From: Bordetella parapertussis
GTDB lineage: Bacteria > Pseudomonadota > Gammaproteobacteria > Burkholderiales > SG8-41
Length of the DNA: 64,000 nucleotides
NCBI GenBank assembly: GCA_945885345.1
Contig: CAMCYP010000003.1
Location: forward strand, 62,001-126,000
Direction: 5' to 3'
Shown piece by piece: positions 62,239 through 64,000 of the stretch (positions are counted from its first letter, which is position 1; the number at the start of each line of letters is the position of its first letter). The translations under genes and the position numbers were made by a program. Below the pieces are notes generated by a model that searched no databases, was not told the origin of the DNA, and saw only the letters and a list, made by a program, of their open reading frames with translations.

Positions 62239-63423
62239 ATGAACACGCCGCACATTAAAACCCCACGCATCACAATCCCAATTTACCTCGACAATTCCGC
62301 AACCACCCCGCTCGATCCGCGCGTGGTAGAGGCGATGCTGCCCTGGCTCACCGAACAGTTTGGCAACCCGGCGAGCAGCTCGCATGCCTTTGGTCATGCC
62401 GCCAGCCGCGCCGTCGAAGCCGCGCGTGCCGAGGTCGCCAGACTGGTCAATGCTGATCCCCGCGACATCGTCTGGACCTCGGGCGCCACCGAATCGAACA
62501 ATCTTGCGATCAAGGGCGCGGCACTGGCTGCGCAAAAACGCGGCAGGCACCTGGTCACCGTGCAGACCGAACACAAGGCCGTGCTCGACACCATGCAGTG
62601 GCTGGAGAAACAGGGTTTTGCGCTGACCTGTCTCGCACCGCAAAAAAACGGCCTGCTCGATATCGAATCCTTCCGTGCCGCACTGCGGCCGGACACCGTG
62701 CTGGCCTCGGTGATGCTGGTCAACAATGAAATCGGCGTGATCCAGGACATCCATGCGCTCGGCGCACTCTGCCGTGAACGCGGCATCCTGTTCCATGTCG
62801 ATGCCGCACAGGCCACCGGCAAGGTCGCCATCGATCTCGCGCAACTGCCGGTCGACCTGATGTCGCTGACCGCACACAAGACCTATGGCCCGAAAGGCAT
62901 CGGTGCCCTGTACGTGCGCCGCGCGCCGCAGGTGCGCGTTGAAGCACAGATGCACGGCGGTGGCCACGAACGCGGCCTGCGTTCCGGTACTCTGGCCACA
63001 CACCAGATTGTCGGCATGGGCACGGCTTTCCGCATCGCCGGTGAACTGATGGCGACCGAAGTACCGCAACTGCGCGCACTGCGCGACCGTTTCTGGAATG
63101 CAATCCGCGACCTGCCCGGCGTCATGCTCAACGGCGACATCGAGCAACGCATCGCCAACAACCTGAACATCAGCCTCGACATCCCGAACTGCGATTCACT
63201 GGTCACCACGCTGACCGACATCGCAGTGTCATCCACTTCGGCCTGCTCCACCGGCGGCGTATCGCATGTGTTGCAGGCGCTGGGTTCGGACGCGGCGATG
63301 GCCGGCAATTCGATCCGCATCACCATCGGCCGCTTCAACACCGTCGAGGAAATCGACTGGGCCGCGGATTATCTGCGCCGCAAGATCGAAGACTGTCGCG
63401 CCGGCCGCCTGCACGCGGCATGA
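62239..63423 (+). CDS. Cysteine desulfurase (NifS/IscS group)
   Basis: This 394-residue PLP enzyme takes sulfur from cysteine as a persulfide for Fe-S clusters or thio-modification. [20 protein letters not shown] opens the protein, [17 protein letters not shown] and the PLP lysine K214 ([15 protein letters not shown]) follow, and the persulfide cysteine is C336 in [19 protein letters not shown]. The longer flexible loop marks the group I (NifS/IscS) type. No iscU, iscA or thiI gene is adjacent, so its client is open. Confidence 0.93.
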   Translation: MNTPHIKTPRITIPIYLDNSATTPLDPRVVEAMLPWLTEQFGNPASSSHAFGHAASRAVEAARAEVARLVNADPRDIVWTSGATESNNLAIKGAALAAQKRGRHLVTVQTEHKAVLDTMQWLEKQGFALTCLAPQKNGLLDIESFRAALRPDTVLASVMLVNNEIGVIQDIHALGALCRERGILFHVDAAQATGKVAIDLAQLPVDLMSLTAHKTYGPKGIGALYVRRAPQVRVEAQMHGGGHERGLRSGTLATHQIVGMGTAFRIAGELMATEVPQLRALRDRFWNAIRDLPGVMLNGDIEQRIANNLNISLDIPNCDSLVTTLTDIAVSSTSACSTGGVSHVLQALGSDAAMAGNSIRITIGRFNTVEEIDWAADYLRRKIEDCRAGRLHAA

Positions 63424-63452
63424 AATAACAATAAAAACAACGGCTTATAACA
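63421..63452. repeat. Copy of dispersed AT-rich element
   Basis: AATAACAATAAAAACAACGG lies directly after the stop of the cysteine desulfurase gene, in the same relation as the copy after radA. Confidence 0.5.
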
Positions 63453-63468
63453 CCGCATTTTTGCGATG

Positions 63469-63516
63469 CTTATTGCGGGGCTTATCGGGGTGATTATTGG
63501 GGTACTTATTGGGGTA
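63469..63516. repeat. Four tandem copies of a degenerate 12-bp unit
   Basis: Exact 12-bp spacing is visible: CTTATTGCGGGG, CTTATCGGGGTG, ATTATTGGGGTA and CTTATTGGGGTA. The last copy overlaps the stop codon of the minus-strand gene that follows. Confidence 0.75.
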
Positions 63517-64000
63517 ACTTACGCGCAGCTTCCTGCAGGTTGATGAAACTGTGATCGCAGAACCCCGGTTCGGCAGCAGCCTGCAGTTCCTCATAAACCG
63601 CATCCGGATCACGCAATACTCGCGCATCGAAATGACGCGCGTTCACCGCGCCGTAGTTGATGCAGGTGCCCTGCGCATCGCGTTCAAGGCAGGCGTAAAT
63701 CGTTGTCACCACATAGAGGCCGGCGCCGTATTCGATGAAGTGCAGGTATCTTTTGCCACGCACCACCATGGCATCACGCGCACCGGCACGCCGGGTATCA
63801 ATCGCCAGCATGCGCACATCGCTGCGCCGCTGGTAATGCATCAGTGAATTGGAGCGTCCCTCGACCAGCAGCCGGTCACCGGTACGCGGATCGATTTCAT
63901 ATTCCCGGTAAAACGCACAGTGCACATAGGGACTGCGCACCAGGTTGTCGAATTGCGTCGTGCCCTGTGCGACAGCCGGCACAACCGCAGCCGGCGCCAG
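63506..64000 (-). CDS. Exported protein of unknown function, truncated by the window end
   Basis: The frame is open to base 64000, so the N-terminus lies outside. The first visible residues (LAPAAVVPAVAQGTTQF) look like the end of a signal peptide with a cut near VAQ. The mature part of about 155 residues contains SPYVHCAFYREYEIDPRTGD, KRYLHFIEYGAGLYVVTTIY and CLERDAQGTCINYG. Four cysteines could form disulfides. No family was recognised. The stop codon lies in a 12-bp tandem repeat. Confidence 0.6.
   Translation of the reverse strand: MAPAAVVPAVAQGTTQFDNLVRSPYVHCAFYREYEIDPRTGDRLLVEGRSNSLMHYQRRSDVRMLAIDTRRAGARDAMVVRGKRYLHFIEYGAGLYVVTTIYACLERDAQGTCINYGAVNARHFDARVLRDPDAVYEELQAAAEPGFCDHSFINLQEAARKLPQ

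Overview
The window is about 62 percent GC, densely packed and free of rRNA, tRNA, CRISPR or phage genes. It reads as chromosomal DNA of a betaproteobacterium, most likely a poorly described member of the Burkholderiales or a neighbouring order. The evidence is the lpxK-ycaR-kdsB-adk order, the lplT / alr / radA neighbourhood, a PPi-type phosphofructokinase next to a membrane pyrophosphatase, and four orphan Bug (TctC-type) solute receptors without TctA or TctB genes. The organism cannot be named from the sequence alone.

Layout. 1-6250 (+): lipid A/KDO genes (lpxK 3' part, ycaR, kdsB), adk, a pfp-type phosphofructokinase and the proton-pumping pyrophosphatase hppA. 6311-10907 (-): a tight five-gene run (GST, FIST protein, DUF599 protein, Bug receptor, ornithine cyclodeaminase-like). 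11044-13805: soluble ppa, then a TerC-Usp fusion gene whose leader looks like a yybP-ykoY manganese riboswitch; a second such riboswitch, on the + strand and followed by a terminator, leads into a LysR gene. 14870-18590: FAH-family enzyme, small membrane protein, Vgb-like propeller and a pantoate-reductase-like protein. 18803-19522 (-): three small envelope/stress genes. 19935-23913 (-): Bug receptor coupled to an EAL protein, then htpG.

24050-32714 is the most unusual stretch. Six paralogous proteins with signal peptides, each carrying an aKMT/Dot1-like class I methyltransferase fold plus the same C-terminal extension, lie around a divergent gene for a membrane-anchored spermidine-synthase-like protein. 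An APC permease follows the five-gene run. The compartment is odd because these proteins appear exported while S-adenosylmethionine is cytosolic.

32788-45286: a beta-oxidation module (acyl-CoA dehydrogenase, etfA, etfB), radA / hydrolase / alr, a LysR gene, lplT, a cupin-type protein and mgtC. 45311-48817 (-): a CbbQ/CbbO-like (NorQ/NorD-like) pair with no RuBisCO or nitric oxide reductase genes nearby. 49188-53701: zinc peptidase, an isocitrate-lyase-superfamily enzyme lacking the usual cysteine, two unknown genes and rnk. 53806-59877: a catabolic group (tricarballylate-dehydrogenase-like flavoprotein, MmgE/PrpD, pantoate-reductase-like, Bug receptor, cupin). 59967-64000: PH-domain protein, DoxX, another Bug receptor, a small unknown gene, a cysteine desulfurase and a truncated exported protein.

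Repeats are also notable. There are about nine copies of an AT-rich element of roughly 30 bp at gene borders, heptamer-type repeats, and three sites of the common FDRLRANG-type palindrome (one inside a coding sequence).
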